A DNA stretch of 64,000 nucleotides from Gemmatimonadota bacterium. Its GTDB lineage: Bacteria > Gemmatimonadota > Gemmatimonadetes > Longimicrobiales > Gaopeijiaceae. The stretch lies in the NCBI GenBank assembly GCA_022564055.1, contig JADFMD010000004.1:1-64000 (forward strand). Direction: 5' to 3'. The translations under genes were made by a program, and so were the position numbers. Below are positions 28,659 through 38,621 of the stretch, piece after piece (positions within the stretch are counted from its first letter, which is position 1; the number at the start of each line of letters is the position of its first letter). The notes below the pieces were generated by a model. That model made no database searches and was not told the DNA's origin. It was given only the letters and a program-made list of their open reading frames with translations.

Positions 28659-30785
28659 ATGCGAGAGCTTCTGTTCAGAGAGCGAATGCGCATCTCTGCG
28701 TCACCTGCGACACGTCTTCTACTTTCGACGTTCGGCCTTCTCGCGCTCGAACTCGCGTTCATCCGATGGCTCGCGAGCCAGATTCGGGTTTTCGCCTACT
28801 TCAGCAACCTCGTCTTGATCGCAGCCTTCCTCGGGATGGGGCTGGGCCTCGGTATCGCCAAGAAGAGGGGTGCGCTCCGGCACTGGGTCCTGCCCGCCGT
28901 GTTGATGTTGAGTATCCCGGCTGCAGCGGCCGAGCTTCTGGGGCTCACCCAGCTCACGTTCCCGGATCTTTCGGTACACATCTGGGGATCTGAAGGAGTG
29001 CTCGGCGATGTCGCGAATGGGATCTCCGATGCGCGGACGCTGCTTATCAGCGTCTTAACGGTCTTGATCTTGTTCTGGGGCGTGGCCGGATCATTCGTGG
29101 TGGCTGGCGTCTCCGTCGGTCACTACTTCAGTCAGTTGGGGACCCTGAAGGCCTACGGTCTGGATCTTTTCGGCTCCCTCCTAGGCGTCTTGGCGGTCAT
29201 GGCTGTTACGTCGCTTGGAACGAGTCCCCCGGTATGGTTCTTCGTGGCGGGCTTGCCGTTCCTTTACCTGTCGCCCCGCCTTATCAACGCGCTCTGCTTC
29301 GCTGGAATCCTCTTCGTCACCTGGACCTCGGTCGATGGAGCGCTCTTCAGTCCCTACAATCGCATCGATCTGGTCAGCCAGGCGAGGGGCGACGTGTTGC
29401 TCAAGGTGAATCACGACTTCCACCAATACATCCACGACCTCTCCCCGGAAAGGCTCGCGAGCATCACCGATCCCAAGGCCCGAAAGGTCGCGGAGGGCAC
29501 CCGGATCGTGTATGACATTCCGTACGTGGTCGGTGGCCAACCCAGGCGCGTTCTGGTGGTCGGGGCGGGGACCGGAAACGACGTGCAGGCCGCGCTCAGA
29601 AATGGTGCGGAGGCCACCACGGCGGTCGATATCGACGGGACGATCCTGAAACTCGGAGAAGTGCTGCACCCAGAGGAGCCCTACTCGGATCCCTCCGTGC
29701 GCCTGGTCACGAACGATGGACGTGCCTTTCTCGAGCAGTACGACGGTGAGCCATTCGACGTGGTGTCGTTCGGCTTCCTGGACTCCCACGCGCTCTTCAG
29801 CGCCATGTCCTCACTCCGACTCGAGAACTACGTCTACACGGAGGAAGGGCTCGCTGCCGCCTGGAGGAACGTGTCGGAGGGCGGGGTGCTCGCCATCAGC
29901 TTCAGTGTAGTGGGGGGACCATGGATCGCTGACCGGATTTACTGGACGCTGGCTAAGGCGACCGGCAAGGAACCTCGGATGATTCATCACGGCCTCCATG
30001 GCGGCACGACGTTTCTGGTTAGGAAAGGGCCTCTGGATCTGGATCTCGACGGGTATCTCGGGCTCGAGGAGCCGGCTTCGTCCAGCGAGGAAACCATGAC
30101 AACGAGCGACGATTGGCCCTTCCTCTATATACGCCCCGGGGTCTTCCCGTGGGGGTATGTGCTTCTGCTTGGAGCGGTGCTTCTTTCCGGTATTGCGGCT
30201 GTGCGGATCGCCTACGGGAAGGACGTGACGGGTGGTGGTTTCGATCCACCTCTGTTCTTCATGGGAGCCGCGTTCTTGCTGCTGGAGACCCGGGGGGTGA
30301 CAAGCTTGTCTCTGCTCTTCGGGTCCACCTGGGTGGTCAACTCGGTCGTTTTCGCGGGCATCCTCACGACCGTACTCCTGGCGAACTTCGCCGTGGTCCG
30401 GTTGGGTCTTAAGGACGAGCGGCCCTGGTTCATTCCTTTGTTGCTGAGCCTTCTGGTCCTTTGGGCGATGCCGGTGGGTGCCCTCAATGCCCTTCCCACG
30501 CTTGCTCGAGGTGTGCTCGGCGGCCTTTTGGTGGGAATTCCGATCGGGTTCGCCGGCGTGATCGTGAGCGCGCGGCTACAAAAAACCGCAAAACCGGCAG
30601 CTTCGTTGGGCTCGAATCTGTTGGGAGCGGTTGTCGGCGGGTGCCTCGAATATATGTCGATGTGGACCGGACTCCGCGTGCTCGTGCTGGTCGCCGGACT
30701 CCTCTATGCGCTCGCCATGGCTTCGATTCTCCTACGGGGGAATTCTGGATTGGTACCGGATTCCGAGAGGTCACCCACCTCGTAG
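28659..30785 (+). CDS. polytopic membrane protein with spermidine synthase/SAM-methyltransferase-like domain
   Basis: N-terminal and C-terminal TM blocks flank VLVVGAGTGNDVQAALRNGAEATTAVDIDGTI..NDGRAFLEQYDGEPFDVVSFGFLD. Confidence 0.8.
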   Translation: MRELLFRERMRISASPATRLLLSTFGLLALELAFIRWLASQIRVFAYFSNLVLIAAFLGMGLGLGIAKKRGALRHWVLPAVLMLSIPAAAAELLGLTQLTFPDLSVHIWGSEGVLGDVANGISDARTLLISVLTVLILFWGVAGSFVVAGVSVGHYFSQLGTLKAYGLDLFGSLLGVLAVMAVTSLGTSPPVWFFVAGLPFLYLSPRLINALCFAGILFVTWTSVDGALFSPYNRIDLVSQARGDVLLKVNHDFHQYIHDLSPERLASITDPKARKVAEGTRIVYDIPYVVGGQPRRVLVVGAGTGNDVQAALRNGAEATTAVDIDGTILKLGEVLHPEEPYSDPSVRLVTNDGRAFLEQYDGEPFDVVSFGFLDSHALFSAMSSLRLENYVYTEEGLAAAWRNVSEGGVLAISFSVVGGPWIADRIYWTLAKATGKEPRMIHHGLHGGTTFLVRKGPLDLDLDGYLGLEEPASSSEETMTTSDDWPFLYIRPGVFPWGYVLLLGAVLLSGIAAVRIAYGKDVTGGGFDPPLFFMGAAFLLLETRGVTSLSLLFGSTWVVNSVVFAGILTTVLLANFAVVRLGLKDERPWFIPLLLSLLVLWAMPVGALNALPTLARGVLGGLLVGIPIGFAGVIVSARLQKTAKPAASLGSNLLGAVVGGCLEYMSMWTGLRVLVLVAGLLYALAMASILLRGNSGLVPDSERSPTS

Positions 30786-30991
30786 TCGGATGGGCAGGGG
30801 CGGGAACCGCCCTTTTCACCTCGAGCCGGTGTCCCGAGCTGGTGACACACGGTGTCCTCCTACGGTGCCGAAAACCGAATGAGGGGGCCGTAATCGGCCC
30901 AAGACATCGCTCCTGAGCCCGGCATGTCTCTTGCGTTAATTCTGGCTGTGGCTAGTGTCGCACCTGGGATGAAACCGGGAGGGGCCTTTTG

Positions 30992-31747
30992 ATGGACCAC
31001 TTGAGTCGAATTCGAGCTAGTGTTCTGTTGCTCGTCGCCACGTTCCCGCTGCTTCCCTCCGGGACCTCTGCTCAGCAGGGGAGCGGTCAGGGCTTTCTCT
31101 TCAAGCAGCCAACGATTCAGCTAGGCCTCCGCGGCGGGTACACTGTTGCCCGGGCGGGTGGGCCGGTGCTGGACTTTGCTCGGAACGAGTTGACCCTGAA
31201 CAAGCGCGACTTCGATGCATCTTCCTGGGGACTGGAGTTGGCCGTCAGAGCGCAGGAGCGGCTGGACATTGCGTTTGATGTCCGGTTCTCCAAGAGCGAG
31301 GTCGGATCTGAGATGCGGGATTGGGAGGATCAGGACGGCCTCCCCATCCAGCAGACCACGACCTTCGTCCGGGTGCCGATAACGGTCAGCGCGAAGTTCT
31401 ATTTTCGCGATCGAGGCCGGGCTATCAGCCGGTTCGTTTGGATTCCTGAAAAGTGGGCCCCATTCCTGGGTGCCGGTGGTGGCTTCGCCTGGTACCGGTT
31501 CAAACAAGCGGGGGATTTCAAGGACGCCTTGAGCTTCGACATCCTCAGCCTTACACTTGAGTCGAGCGGTGCGGCGCCCACCGCCCACGTGTTTGCTGGA
31601 GTGGACGTTTCGATCAGCCCGCGGTTTCTGTGGACGGTGGAGGCAAGGTACGCGCTCAGTGGTGCCGACACCGGCTCCGCTTTCGATTTCGACAATATCG
31701 ATTTGAGTGGATTCCAGGCCACGATAGGTATATCGGCTCGGTTTTAA
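30992..31747 (+). CDS. outer-membrane beta-barrel-like protein
   Basis: Signal peptide; alternating beta pattern; C-terminal ATIGISARF. Confidence 0.6.
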   Translation: MDHLSRIRASVLLLVATFPLLPSGTSAQQGSGQGFLFKQPTIQLGLRGGYTVARAGGPVLDFARNELTLNKRDFDASSWGLELAVRAQERLDIAFDVRFSKSEVGSEMRDWEDQDGLPIQQTTTFVRVPITVSAKFYFRDRGRAISRFVWIPEKWAPFLGAGGGFAWYRFKQAGDFKDALSFDILSLTLESSGAAPTAHVFAGVDVSISPRFLWTVEARYALSGADTGSAFDFDNIDLSGFQATIGISARF

Positions 31748-31761
31748 CCGAAGGGGGCATC

Positions 31762-33093
31762 ATGGTGAGCACGTTTAGCGACCAGCAGCGAGGAGTCACG
31801 CTCGGCCTTCTTACGGGTGCCTGGCTGATGATGGTGGTTCCTGTGGCGGCGGCCCAGGCGATAGACACCCGCTGGGCGCCTTGGATCGGTTGCTGGCGGG
31901 CGGTGGAGGCGACGGCCACCGAACCCCTTCTTTGTGTGGTGCCGCTCGCGGATGAGGCGGCCATCGAAATGCTCACCGTTGTCGACGGCCAGGTCGTGTC
32001 AAGAGAGTCGATCTTCACCGACGGGCAGCAGCACGCGGTGAGCCGAAATGGGTGCGAGGGTTGGGAAGAAGCTGAATTCTCGGTCGATTCCCGTCGGATC
32101 TACGTCCGATCGGAGCTCACTTGTGGTGCCGGTCCCCATAGAAGCTCGACAGGGGTGATGTCCATGGTCTCTCCCTTCGAGTGGCTGGATGTCCGGACCA
32201 TGGATGTGGACGGACAGAGCGTGCCGTGGGCGCTTCGATACCGGCTGGCGTCCCAGGCCGACTTCGAGGCGGCGGGGCAGGGGAATTTGTTTGCAGCCCA
32301 GGCTTCGGAAGCGCGGGTGGCCCGGATGGTCGCCTCGCGTCCGATCGTTATCGCCGACGTTGTCGAGGCGACCGGGAAGCTTTCCGCGGAGACCGTCGAA
32401 TTGTGGTTGGCGGAACGGGGTGAGCCGTTCCCCTTGGACGCGAGCCGGCTGGTCGAGATGGCGGATGCCGGGGTTCCCCCCAGCGTCATCGATGTCGTCG
32501 TCGCGGTTTCGTACCCGGAGAAGTTCGTGCTCAACGGGGGTTGGGCCTCGGGGCGCCGCTCGGCGGAAGCCGAAGGTGGACCCTCGAGCCTCGGTTACGG
32601 TCGGAGTTTCAATCCCTTTGTAGATCCGTTCTACGAGCCGTATTCACGCTATGGCTACGGGTATTATCCTCGCTACGGGTCTCGGTGGGGGTACAGCCTC
32701 GGCTACTACAACGGATTTGGATATGGCCCTGGCTACTACGGCGGGTTTGGGTACGGTTATAGTGGGTACGGCTTCGGAGGTTACAACTACGGATTTGGAG
32801 GATACGGCAACCGGATCATTGTCGTCGGTCGAAGCGGAAGTGGGGGCGGCTCAGGCTATTCCGAGGGAAGAGTGGTGAGAGGCGGGGGTTATACGAGCGC
32901 CGGGAATAGCGGTGGGAATACGGGCAGATCAGCACAGCCACGCTCTTCGAGATCCTCCCGTACCGCAGCGCCCGCGGCCAGATCCGCCCGGTCGCGCTCC
33001 GCGGCGCCCGCCCGGAGCTCCGCTCCCCGCTCCTCGCCGCGTTCCAGCGGCGGCAGCCGGAGTGCCCAGCCAAGAGCGGGTCGCGGCCGTTAG
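31762..33093 (+). CDS. secreted protein with Tyr/Gly-rich and Ser/Arg-rich low-complexity C-terminus
   Basis: Signal peptide; RYGYGYYPRYGSRWGYSLGYYNGFGYGPGYYGGFGYGYSGYGFGGYNYGFGGYG then SSRSSRTAAPAARSARSRSAAPARSS. Confidence 0.7.
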   Translation: MVSTFSDQQRGVTLGLLTGAWLMMVVPVAAAQAIDTRWAPWIGCWRAVEATATEPLLCVVPLADEAAIEMLTVVDGQVVSRESIFTDGQQHAVSRNGCEGWEEAEFSVDSRRIYVRSELTCGAGPHRSSTGVMSMVSPFEWLDVRTMDVDGQSVPWALRYRLASQADFEAAGQGNLFAAQASEARVARMVASRPIVIADVVEATGKLSAETVELWLAERGEPFPLDASRLVEMADAGVPPSVIDVVVAVSYPEKFVLNGGWASGRRSAEAEGGPSSLGYGRSFNPFVDPFYEPYSRYGYGYYPRYGSRWGYSLGYYNGFGYGPGYYGGFGYGYSGYGFGGYNYGFGGYGNRIIVVGRSGSGGGSGYSEGRVVRGGGYTSAGNSGGNTGRSAQPRSSRSSRTAAPAARSARSRSAAPARSSAPRSSPRSSGGSRSAQPRAGRGR

Positions 33094-33142
33094 CGTGTAT
33101 TGAGAGGGGACACCCGCACCAACTTCGTTTGATGCGGATCGG

Positions 33143-33180
33143 AAACGCCGGGGGCCGATAGGCCACTCGGCGTTTTTTTT
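33143..33180 (+). terminator. rho-independent terminator
   Basis: AAACGCCG...CGGCGTTT stem with inner GGCC-gata-GGCC, then T-run; 50 bp after the preceding stop. Confidence 0.85.
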
Positions 33181-33300
33181 GAGCCTCTAGAGCTCAGCCA
33201 ACCTTTTCCGATGCGCGGCCCGCGAAGTTCGTTGTCCCTGGTTCTCCCAGGATAGGACCGAGCTCCGCCATGTTGTCATGAGTCCCTCATTCCATTATTC

Positions 33301-33346
33301 CGATATATCGATTAGTATATCGTAATAGGACGAAAACGATATATCG
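33301..33346. promoter_or_regulatory. putative PadR operator cluster
   Basis: Two perfect CGATATATCG palindromes (33301-33310, 33337-33346) plus a partial GTATATCG (33315-33322), upstream of padR. Confidence 0.6.
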
Positions 33347-33436
33347 ACTGATCTCCTGACTGAGCCGGGAAGGTGCGTGGCTGCGAGCCTGGAGGGGGTG
33401 CCAGGCCGGCACGGAGGGAGAGGGGAGGAAAACGAA

Positions 33437-34120
33437 ATGTTTTGCGCGATGGATCCTGGATTCGACTTCGAAGCATTTATCTTCGGGCCCCGCCGCCGGC
33501 ATCGCCGGCGCCACATGAAATGGAAGATCTTCGAGCGTGGGGATCTCAAGTTCGTGATTCTTCGACTCATCTCGAAGCGCCCGATGCATGGGTACGAAGT
33601 GATGAAGGCCCTCGAGGAAGAATCCAAGGGTTACTACAGGCCCAGCCCGGGGTCCGTTTATCCCACCCTGCAGATGCTGGAAGACGAAGGTTATGTGACG
33701 GTCGAGAAGCGGGAGGGAAAGAAGATCCACACCATCACCGACGAGGGGGTGGCGTATCTCGCTGATAACGAGGATGTCGTAGACGAGGTGTTCGAACGTG
33801 TCGAGCACTTTACGGATCGTTTCTTCGGTGGCGACATGCGCGCCCTGTCGCGCTCGTTTTCGAAGCTCGCCCAGCTCACATTCGATCAGGCCTTCCAGTG
33901 GGGCGCCGAGCCGGAAGATCTCGCCCGGATGAATGAGATACTCGAGAAGGCAGTCGAAGATATGAGAGCTACGCGGAAGGGCGCGCGGGAACGCCGCCGG
34001 AGCCGCCGAGGAAAACGGAGCGCCCGCCCCGGAGAAAAAGCAACGAGGCGGACCAGCGAGGCGGAACCGAGCGGAGAGGGGGAGCGGGGTGAAGGCGAGG
34101 AGCGGGCGGAGGAAGAATAG
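33437..34120 (+). CDS. PadR-family transcriptional regulator
   Basis: DLKFVILRLISKRPMHGYEVMKALEEESKGYYRPSPGSVYPTLQMLEDEGYVTVEKREGKKIHTITDEG; basic C-terminal tail. Confidence 0.92.
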   Translation: MFCAMDPGFDFEAFIFGPRRRHRRRHMKWKIFERGDLKFVILRLISKRPMHGYEVMKALEEESKGYYRPSPGSVYPTLQMLEDEGYVTVEKREGKKIHTITDEGVAYLADNEDVVDEVFERVEHFTDRFFGGDMRALSRSFSKLAQLTFDQAFQWGAEPEDLARMNEILEKAVEDMRATRKGARERRRSRRGKRSARPGEKATRRTSEAEPSGEGERGEGEERAEEE

Positions 34121-34518
34121 GTCCAGGGCCAGTCAGGCTTTTCGCCGAGCCTCGAGAGTGCACGATCCTTGAGGAGCTTGCCTCCCGTCTGGCAGACCGC
34201 ACAGTAGTTGGTCTCGTGCGCCGGACCGGCGAGAGCCGCGCTTCGAGTAGGATCTCGTCGGAGTGAGCGTTTCCGACCACTGAAACCGTCCGGAGATCAT
34301 CACGTGGATGACGCTAAGAATTCCTCCTCCAACTCGAAGACGATGCGTTTTCCCACCCGGCGCACAGAGGTCAGGCGGCGTCCCTCCAGCTCCGAGGCCC
34401 TCGGGTCGAAGGTCTTCAAGAGCGACGGGGTACGAATGCGCACGGCTTCGAGCACCTGCCTGAGCGTGCGTCGCTCGATCGCATGAACGTATGCGGTGAT
34501 CTCTGGGAGTTCCGGCAC
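34120..34518 (-). pseudogene. remnant of formamidopyrimidine-DNA glycosylase-like gene (fpg/nei family)
   Basis: Colinear pieces in different frames: (V)PELPEITAYVHAIERRTLRQVLEAVRIRTPSLLKTFDPRASELEGRRLTSVRRVGKRIVFELEEE; LSVIHVMISGRFQW; VGNAHSDEILLEARLSPVRR; HETNYCAVCQTGGKLLKDRALSRL. Confidence 0.82.
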
Positions 34519-34695
34519 GGGCTCTCTATCTGGAAGCGAGGATCTACGCCAGGTTCGGATATAGATCCCGAGCTTCCGGGCTGCAACAAGGGCCAGGCCG
34601 GTTAATGAGCCGGAGTTTGCGCTTGCCAGTGTAGCCACCCTGCCGCAAGGTTAGTGCGTCGGACCGCCGGGATGAACCCTCAGGAGGTGACTGGG

Positions 34696-37356
34696 ATGAT
34701 GACGAGAAGAGTCTTGAGCCATTTTCTTGCCCTCACCGTGGCATCGACGGCCTTAGTGATCGCGCTCCCGCTGGGTGCGGTGGCACAGGACGTGGTCGAG
34801 CCAGAGGAGACCGAGGAGGCGGAGGCCCAGGAGGAGGAGGAGGCCGAGGAGGAAGAGGACCCCTTCGAGGACTTCGAGAAGCTCGTGGAGGGCGCCGAGG
34901 TCTCACTCGGCTTTTTCGACCTCTACACCAAGGAAGGCAGCCTCTATCTCGCTGTCCCCACGGATCGCTTGGGCCAGGACTTCCTGATGGACATGCGGGT
35001 GGCACGGGGCATCGGTGCGGCTCGTCTGTTCGGCGGCACCACGCTTGGCTCCGCGGAGATGAATCTGATGGCGTTGGAGAAGCATGGAGAAAAGGTCTAC
35101 CTGGTCCAACGGCCGCACCGCTTCGGTGCCGCCTCGGATGATCGGGCCGCGGAAGCCGTCGACATTTCCTTCGGGTCGTCGGTCGTCCAGAGTGCCGATG
35201 TCGAGGCTATACGTCCGGACTCCGCACTGGTGCTGGATGTAACGAGCTGGTTTCTCTCGGATCTATCAGGGGTGGGACGGAGGACCAGGGGAGCCGCCAG
35301 GGGGAGCAACGGGCAAACCGGCAGTACGACCTTCGACCGAAATAGAAGCTACTTCGACGGGGTATCCAGCTTTCCTGAAAACACGAACATAAGGGCCACA
35401 CTGACGTTTCGTTCGGGGAATCCTAGGTCGGTTCCATCGGTCCCGGATGGACGCTACATCCCGGTCACTGTCCACTACACGCTCGCCCAACTCCCCGAGC
35501 GGCCGATGGAGCGCCGGATCGCCGATGACCGAGTCGGAAACTTCATGACGGTTCACAAGGACTTCAGCACCGAGGATTCCACTTTCTTTCGGCGGTATGT
35601 GAACCGGTGGCGGCTGGAGCCCGGCGAACGTGTCGGAGACCGGCGGCGCCCCGTCAAGCCCATTACGTACTACATCGATCGTACCGTACCCGATGAGTAC
35701 AGGGCGTGGTTCAAGGAAGGCGTGGAGAACTGGAACACGGCGTTCGAGGCGGCCGGCTGGGTGGACGCGATTCGTGCGCTCGACCTGCCGGAGGATGCGG
35801 ACCCGAACGATATCCGGTACGCCGTGCTCCGCTGGAACACCTCCGACGATCCTCGCTATGGCGCGATCGGTCCGTCCAAAGTCGACCCGCGCACGGGCGA
35901 GATCCTCGACGCGGACATTCTGTTCGAGGCGAACATATTTCGGAGCTTCCGTAACACCTGGCGGAACATCGTGAATCCCGTGACCGCTGCCGAGGCCTTC
36001 GAGATGGCGCTCGGGGTGGGCGAGTTCGAGGTCCCTGAGCCGCAGGTTCCGGGTTTGGAGCTTGCCGGGTTCGCATCGGCGCTCGGGGCCCAGGGCGCGC
36101 TGGCCGGGTTGGTTCTCGCGGTACGGGGCGACTTGGACCCCGGTGACCCGCTGCCCGATGAGCTTCTTCGGCAGTTCACCGTTTGGCTCGTGATGCACGA
36201 GGTCGGACACACGCTCGGTCTGCAACACAACTTCCGGTCCTCCGCCAGCACCCCGATGGACCAACTCCACAACACCTCGTTCACCGGCGTAAACGGCGTA
36301 TATGGTTCGGTGATGGAATATCCGACGGTCAACCTGGCCCCTCCCGGGGAGCGGAACGGCGACTACTATACGTACAACGCAGGATCGTACGATCGGTGGG
36401 CGATTTCGTATGCCTACACGCGGAGCCAGGACGACGCGAACGCCATCGCGCGCGGGGTCTCCGACCTCGGGCATATGTACGGCAATGAATCAGGCGGAGG
36501 CGGGGCGTTGGATCCGACGATCAACACGTATGACCTGGGCGCGGATCCCCTGGCTTGGGGCGCGGAACGTTCCGCGCTCATCCGTGACCTCCTGCCGAAG
36601 ATTCCGGAGTATGTGCTCCAGGAGAACTCCCCCTTCGTTGATGTGACCAACGCGTACACCCAACTCATGAGTGAGTATTCTCGGGCGATCGCCCCTGCGG
36701 TGAAATACATCGGGGGTCAGTACATGAACCGCGATCATGTAGGGGATGGGCGTGATCCGTTTGTGAACGTACCCAAGGCCAAGCAGATCGAAGCACTCGA
36801 GCTAATTGTCGATCGTATTTTCGCGGAGGGAGCACTGGCGCTGCCTCCCGAGGTGATCCAGAGCTTTGGGGCCAACGGATTTTCGCACTGGGGCAGCGAC
36901 CGCACGACCGGCGGCCGGTACGATTTTCCGTTTCATGCTCGGATTCTCGACCTTCAGTCGTCTGTCTTGAACCAGATCCTCAACCCGTCGCGACTCGCTC
37001 GCATTCGAGACGGTGAGATGAAGTTCGGCACCGGGCAGGTCCTGACGATTCCGGAAGTTATGGCGTCTTTGACCATTGCCATTTGGAGCGAACTGGGACG
37101 GGGGACGATCAGCGCCGATCGTCGGGACCTTCAACGGGCCTACTTGGATGCCATGATGCGCCTGGTTGTCGATCCCGCGAACGGAACGCCGGCCGATGCT
37201 CGTGCGGTGGCCCGCTGGGAATTGTACCAGCTCCGCGACCGGATCGATTCAGCTCAGTCGGGGGCTTCGGACGCATATACGCAGGCGCACCTCTTCGAGG
37301 CGTTGGCTCGCATCGACAAGACGCTCGAGGCGGGGCTGGAAGCTGAAGGCAACTGA
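34696..37356 (+). CDS. secreted zinc-dependent metalloprotease (DUF5117/DUF4953-type)
   Basis: Signal peptide; VMHEVGHTLGLQHNFRSSAS metzincin-type zinc motif; PITYYIDRTVPDEYRAWFKEGVENWNTAFEAAGW; RBS AGGAGG upstream. Confidence 0.88.
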   Translation: MMTRRVLSHFLALTVASTALVIALPLGAVAQDVVEPEETEEAEAQEEEEAEEEEDPFEDFEKLVEGAEVSLGFFDLYTKEGSLYLAVPTDRLGQDFLMDMRVARGIGAARLFGGTTLGSAEMNLMALEKHGEKVYLVQRPHRFGAASDDRAAEAVDISFGSSVVQSADVEAIRPDSALVLDVTSWFLSDLSGVGRRTRGAARGSNGQTGSTTFDRNRSYFDGVSSFPENTNIRATLTFRSGNPRSVPSVPDGRYIPVTVHYTLAQLPERPMERRIADDRVGNFMTVHKDFSTEDSTFFRRYVNRWRLEPGERVGDRRRPVKPITYYIDRTVPDEYRAWFKEGVENWNTAFEAAGWVDAIRALDLPEDADPNDIRYAVLRWNTSDDPRYGAIGPSKVDPRTGEILDADILFEANIFRSFRNTWRNIVNPVTAAEAFEMALGVGEFEVPEPQVPGLELAGFASALGAQGALAGLVLAVRGDLDPGDPLPDELLRQFTVWLVMHEVGHTLGLQHNFRSSASTPMDQLHNTSFTGVNGVYGSVMEYPTVNLAPPGERNGDYYTYNAGSYDRWAISYAYTRSQDDANAIARGVSDLGHMYGNESGGGGALDPTINTYDLGADPLAWGAERSALIRDLLPKIPEYVLQENSPFVDVTNAYTQLMSEYSRAIAPAVKYIGGQYMNRDHVGDGRDPFVNVPKAKQIEALELIVDRIFAEGALALPPEVIQSFGANGFSHWGSDRTTGGRYDFPFHARILDLQSSVLNQILNPSRLARIRDGEMKFGTGQVLTIPEVMASLTIAIWSELGRGTISADRRDLQRAYLDAMMRLVVDPANGTPADARAVARWELYQLRDRIDSAQSGASDAYTQAHLFEALARIDKTLEAGLEAEGN

Positions 37357-37437
37357 AAGAACACACCGAGACAGGGGTAGAACCCGAACGCAACGGATTA
37401 CGTGAGACCAGGCGGTGGCCTGAGGATCGCTATACGG

Positions 37438-38612
37438 TCAAACCCCGAGTGTCAGCTGGATCACGTCCCCGGGCCGTCGAAACGCTGCAGTGGACAGCTC
37501 CACAGCCGGGCCGTCCAGGCCTGCCTTCCTCCGTGCCACGTGAAAGAGTTGCATGACCTGTTCGGCCATGGGTCCCCGGCCTTTCATGCGTGACACGAGG
37601 TTGGGGTCGTTCAACCGACCGCCCCGCATGGCCAAGATCCGATTCACGATCTTTTCCTTACGGTCGGGAACGTGCCGCTCCAGCCAATCCAGGAAGATAT
37701 CCTTCACGCCGTAGGGGAGGCGCAGTGGGACGCAGCTCGCTTCCGTGGCGCCCCTGTCCGCTGCGGCCTCGAGGATGGACGGGATCTCATGGTCGTTGAG
37801 TCCGGGAATCAGAGGCGCCAGGAAGACCGCGACGGGAACACCGGCCTGGGACAGTTTCTCGATGGCATCGAGCCTGCGCGCCGGACTGGAGGTTCGGGGC
37901 TCCATCACCCTCTGGAGTGAGCGGTCCAGCGTGGTTAGGGAGATCGCAACCTTCGCCGCTCCATGGGAGGCCAGTTTTGCGAGGAGGTCGAGGTCTCGCG
38001 TTACCAGAAAATTCTTCGTGATCACCATCACGGGGTTTCTGAACTCCGCGAGCACCTCGAGACAGCCCCGCGTGACTCAGCAGTGCGTTCGACCGGTTGA
38101 TACGGGTCCGTGACCCCGGAGAGTGCCAGCAGCTTGGGTTGCCACCGAGGAGAGGAAAGCTCATCTCGCAGGAGTTTCGACGCGTCCTCCTTGATAAAGA
38201 TCTTCGACTCGAAGTCGAGCCCGGCGGACAGACCGAGGTATTCGTGCGTGGGCCGGGCGTAACAATAGGCACAGCCGTGCTCGCAGCCCCTGTACGGGTT
38301 GATGCTCAAGTCGAATCCGACATCCGGACTCGTGTTGCGGGCAATGATCGATCTCGTGGAGTCTTTGAAGAACTGGGTCTTCGGGTCGGGGTCCTCCACC
38401 AGCGTCGACGGGTCGCGCTCCATCGTGATGCGTTCGAAGCGGCTGGCTGGGTTGGGGGTCACCCCCCGTCCCCGCAGCGTCGGAAGTCGCGTCATTCGGC
38501 TTGGCGAGTTCACGGTCCGGGCGTCGGCGTCTTGATGGTCCATTCGGCGTTGCACTTTCGGTATTTGTTCGGTATATGGTATGTCTTGGCAACCGCAAGC
38601 GAAAGAGGCCAT
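37438..38612 (-). pseudogene. radical SAM protein (SPL/Rv2578c-like) interrupted by an apparent single-base frameshift
   Basis: N-part ORF 38028-38612 has SINPYRGCEHGCAYCYARPTHEYLGLSAGLDFESKI..SGVTDPYQPVER; C-part ORF 37438-38055 resumes (VTRGCLEV)LAEFRNPVMVITKNFLVTRDLDLL. Confidence 0.8.
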
Positions 38613-38621
38613 CTTCCGGCG

